Assembly (NCBI RefSeq): GCF_011074885.1 | Contig: NC_054690.1 | Span: 687,001 to 751,000 of the forward strand | Reading direction: 5' to 3' | Source: Brettanomyces bruxellensis | Taxonomy: Eukaryota > Ascomycota > Pichiomycetes > Pichiales > Pichiaceae | Length of the DNA stretch: 64,000 nt | Shown here: piece by piece, positions 61,414-64,000 of the stretch | Layout of the letters: every line of letters starts with the position of its first letter | Numbering within the stretch: position 1 is the stretch's first letter | Notes under the pieces: generated by a model | Databases searched by the model: none | What the model was told of the DNA's origin: nothing | Seen by the model: the letters and a program-made list of their open reading frames with translations, nothing else | Made by a program: the position numbers and the translations under genes

Positions 61414-62733
61414 ATGGGTCAGGATGCATCAATGCCTAATAAGGGCAGAAAGAAGGACCATAATAAGAAGAAGCAGAAGCCAAAGTACGAGCCACCGGTT
61501 CAATCAAAAGCGTTTGGAAGAAAAAGTAGAAAAGGACCAAATGCCGCACTGAAGCTCCCAACAGTTTTGCCGAACACGAGGTGTAAGCTTCGGTTGTTAA
61601 AACTTGAACGTATTAAAGATCATCTTTTATTGGAAGAGGAATTTGTTACAAATCAAGAGAATTTACAACCGACTGACCAAAGACAAGCGGAGGAGAGAGA
61701 AAAGATTGATGATGTTAGAGGCTCACCGATGTCCATTGGAACACTTGAGGAGATTGTTGATGATGATCATGCGATAGTTTCATCCGCAACAGGTCCAGAG
61801 TACTACGTTTCCATTTTATCATTTGTGGATAAGAGTCTCTTAGAACCAGGATGTCAAGTTCTTCTTCATCATAAAACTGTGTCTGTTGTTGGAGTTTTGC
61901 AAGATGAATCAGATCCGATGGTAAATGTTATGAAAATGGATAAAGCACCAACAGAATCTTATGCTGATGTTGGTGGTCTTGAATCGCAAATACAAGAGAT
62001 AAAAGAATCGGTGGAACTTCCACTTACACATCCGGAATTATACGAAGAGATGGGAATCAAACCACCAAAAGGAGTTATTTTATATGGACCACCAGGTACA
62101 GGAAAAACACTTTTGGCAAAGGCTGTTGCAAATCAAACCAGTGCTACATTCCTTCGTATTGTCGGCTCTGAATTGATCCAAAAATACCTTGGTGATGGTC
62201 CGCGCCTTTGTAGGCAACTTTTCAAGGTTGCCTCTGAAAATGCCCCAGCAATCGTTTTTATAGATGAAATTGATGCTATCGGTGCAAAGAGATATGACTC
62301 CAGTTCTGGAGGTGAGAGAGAGGTGCAGAGAACACTTTTGGAGTTGTTGAATCAGTTGGATGGTTTCGATGATCGTGGAGACGTCAAAGTTATTATGGCA
62401 ACAAATAAAATTGAAAGTTTAGATCCAGCATTAATTAGGCCAGGACGTATTGACAGAAAAATTAAGTTTGAAAATCCAGATCCAGCTACGAAAAAGAAGA
62501 TTCTACAGATTCATACTTCTAAAATGAATCTTGCCCCAGATGTCAACTTGGATGACGTGATTAGTTCAAAGGATGATTTGAGTGGAGCAGATATTAAGGC
62601 TATATGTACAGAAGCCGGATTATTGGCTTTGAGGGAAAGAAGAATGCAGGTCACCTCCGAAGATTTTGTCAAAGGTAAAGAAAGAGTGATGAAGAATAAA
62701 ATCGACACAAACTTGGAGAGTTTGTATCTATAA
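61414..62733 (+). CDS. RPT2: 26S proteasome base ATPase Rpt2
   Basis: AAA ATPase of the 19S regulatory particle, gating the 20S channel. 439 residues (ScRpt2: 437). N-terminal MGQDAS is an N-myristoylation signal, followed by a Lys-rich tail; coiled coil at about 58-100; OB domain about 105-175; Walker A GPPGTGKT (225-232); Walker [15 protein letters not shown] (280-293); arginine-finger region [11 protein letters not shown]. The C-terminus LYL is the HbYX gate-opening motif. Complete, intronless, ATG at 61414. PTC1 follows on the same strand, as in S. cerevisiae (YDL007W-YDL006W). Confidence 0.98.
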   Translation: MGQDASMPNKGRKKDHNKKKQKPKYEPPVQSKAFGRKSRKGPNAALKLPTVLPNTRCKLRLLKLERIKDHLLLEEEFVTNQENLQPTDQRQAEEREKIDDVRGSPMSIGTLEEIVDDDHAIVSSATGPEYYVSILSFVDKSLLEPGCQVLLHHKTVSVVGVLQDESDPMVNVMKMDKAPTESYADVGGLESQIQEIKESVELPLTHPELYEEMGIKPPKGVILYGPPGTGKTLLAKAVANQTSATFLRIVGSELIQKYLGDGPRLCRQLFKVASENAPAIVFIDEIDAIGAKRYDSSSGGEREVQRTLLELLNQLDGFDDRGDVKVIMATNKIESLDPALIRPGRIDRKIKFENPDPATKKKILQIHTSKMNLAPDVNLDDVISSKDDLSGADIKAICTEAGLLALRERRMQVTSEDFVKGKERVMKNKIDTNLESLYL

Positions 62734-63319
62734 GGTCTATAAAGTAGCCAGAAGATATATGAGAATAAGTGGCTTAATTAGACTTGAAACAAGTGATGTA
62801 GCTTTCAGAAATCAGTTTTAGCAAGGTAAAACTTCTTATTACCATAAAGTTGTAACCAACATTTGTAAAAATACGTAAAATAGTGACTGCTGTCAAAAAG
62901 TGAGCAAGATTTCTGAAAATATGTGCTTCATTGCAATCAGAGATGGTCGGGTCGGAGTTTAAGATAAAAAGGAGGGGGAGAGAGAAAAAAAAAAGGGAAT
63001 AAAAAAAAAGAAAGAAAAAAAGGAAAATAATTATCTTCGCTTGGCATGCAAGTACTAGGAATATTTGTCGCCGTTTGTGCCATTGATAAAGCATCTGCAT
63101 ATTGAAAAAGAAAAGCGATACGAAACCGGGATACTATAATTAAACATTTTAAATTTGGTAGAAACTCAAGAATTGGTACCTACATACAGGAAAGGGGGAA
63201 AAGTGTTCAGACCTATAAATTTATGGGGATAAAATTCAAACACCGAAGCCTCAGGATCATTAGGTTAAAAACAACAATCATATCAGCTTAGAAGACATCA
63301 AACGAAAGCATATCTTAAA
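62734..63319. other. RPT2-PTC1 intergenic
   Basis: 586 bp between tandem genes. A purine-rich block (62970-63028, G/A runs) makes a spurious minus-strand frame of Phe/Leu/Ser codons. Presumed PTC1 promoter; no element is recognised. Confidence 0.4.
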
Positions 63320-64000
63320 ATGGGAAAGGATATTTTGGCTTTAGACAATAAGAAAACGTCCAGGTCAGTACCAGGAAAGGACGTTTTAAAGTTTATCAAG
63401 AAGCATTCAACGGCTTTCTTAAAGCATCAGGACAATACCGATGAAAATGATACAGTAGAGGAACAAGTTGAAGACAACGAAGATCAAGGGAGCAGAGAGA
63501 AATCCGAAAACTCAACTAGCAGCCCATTTAACGGACTTTCGTTTGAAGTCGGCGTTAGCGAAAATAGAAACAGTCATTATCGACAAAGCATGGAGGACGT
63601 TCACACTTACGTTGCCAATTTTGCAGAAAGATTGGATTGGGGATATTTTGCCATATTCGATGGACATGCAGGAAAGCAAACTGCACGATGGTGTGGATCA
63701 AATTTACACAATATCTTGTATGACAATATTTCGAGGCACGAGGACATGGATCTCCGAGATAACTTGAACCAGGCATTCCGAGATGCGGATGAAAAAATAG
63801 GGCAGCTGAAAATAGCAGGTTCCAGTGGATGTACAGCTGCAGTGGCTGTGTTACGTTGGGAAGAGGAGATAAATGCTGAAGAGGAAAGCGAATTGGGCGG
63901 AACCTCAAAGGTCGATGCACAGGATAAAGAAAATGTTACCAGTAAAGAAATTCATAAGGAGGGCATACAAGAAAGGGGACGAAACATTTTGGATACAGTT
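63320..64000 (+). CDS. PTC1: Type 2C protein phosphatase Ptc1, truncated by window end
   Basis: PP2C serine/threonine phosphatase acting on the Hog1 MAP-kinase pathway and organelle inheritance. The ATG at 63320 opens a frame that runs past the window end (227 codons visible). Family motifs: VGVSENRNSHYRQSMEDVHT (about 79-98), WGYFAIFDGHAGKQTARWCG (about 111-130) with the metal-binding Asp-Gly-His-Ala-Gly, and SGCTAAVAVLRWEEE (about 171-185). These match ScPtc1 closely. Two differences: an N-terminal extension of about 55 residues before the domain, and an acidic insert after LRWEEE (about 186-220). Position directly after RPT2 matches S. cerevisiae. Confidence 0.95.
   Translation, partial: MGKDILALDNKKTSRSVPGKDVLKFIKKHSTAFLKHQDNTDENDTVEEQVEDNEDQGSREKSENSTSSPFNGLSFEVGVSENRNSHYRQSMEDVHTYVANFAERLDWGYFAIFDGHAGKQTARWCGSNLHNILYDNISRHEDMDLRDNLNQAFRDADEKIGQLKIAGSSGCTAAVAVLRWEEEINAEEESELGGTSKVDAQDKENVTSKEIHKEGIQERGRNILDTV

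Overview
The window looks like a nuclear chromosome segment of a budding yeast (Saccharomycotina). It is AT-rich and gene-dense, and almost all genes are intronless. The two introns I can place are short (64 and 81 nt) and have a perfect TACTAAC branch site about 20 nt before the 3' splice site. CTG is read as leucine at a conserved MnmG/Mto1 position (31932-31934), which argues against the CTG-Ser clade. A URC4-type uracil-catabolism gene, single copies of genes duplicated in S. cerevisiae (MYO3/5, NMD5/SXM1), and CACGTG rather than Rap1-like elements upstream of ribosomal-protein genes point to a lineage outside the whole-genome-duplication yeasts. Pichiaceae (Brettanomyces/Ogataea/Pichia-like) is my best guess, but the species is not proven.

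Layout, left to right. 0.3-6 kb: MRS6, RPS12, RAD17 and a small TSC3-type gene. 6.5-15.4 kb: an importin (NMD5/SXM1), NPA3, a mitochondrial AIM23-like protein, URC4, RPS20. 16.9-25 kb: VRG4, BNA6, ECO1 (frame broken), STU1. 25-31 kb: MRPL3, a 77-residue one-helix protein whose first exon is only the start codon, CMS1, CNN1. 31.3-46.2 kb: MTO1 (frame broken), a small one-helix ORF, HAP2, CSE1, a class I myosin, FTR1 (frame broken), NPC2. 46.2-49.2 kb: a 3 kb gap before ENO1. 49.2-54.6 kb: ENO1, MTR10, SME1. 54.6-57.6 kb: a repeat-bearing 3 kb gap ending at a tRNA-Phe. 57.6-64 kb: MAD2, BET4 (one intron), CTK2, RPT2 and the 5' part of PTC1, cut by the window edge.

These are mostly housekeeping genes: protein prenylation (MRS6 and BET4 both serve Rab geranylgeranylation), nuclear transport (three importin-beta family receptors plus the GPN GTPase Npa3), chromosome segregation and checkpoints (RAD17, ECO1, STU1, CNN1, MAD2), proteasome, ribosome and mitochondrial translation. 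Several neighbour pairs match S. cerevisiae neighbours (MRS6-RPS12-RAD17; MTO1-HAP2-CSE1; MTR10-SME1; MAD2-BET4; RPT2-PTC1), which supports the gene calls.

I see no clear new multigene system. The most checkable oddities are: three conserved genes whose frame breaks at the same hexamer class GGRAGG; two ribosomal-protein promoters with CACGTG at almost identical distance (228 and 227 nt) from the start codon; an ATG-only first exon; a four-codon uORF whose stop overlaps the CNN1 start; an expanded RRxS array in Mrs6; and several perfect palindromes.
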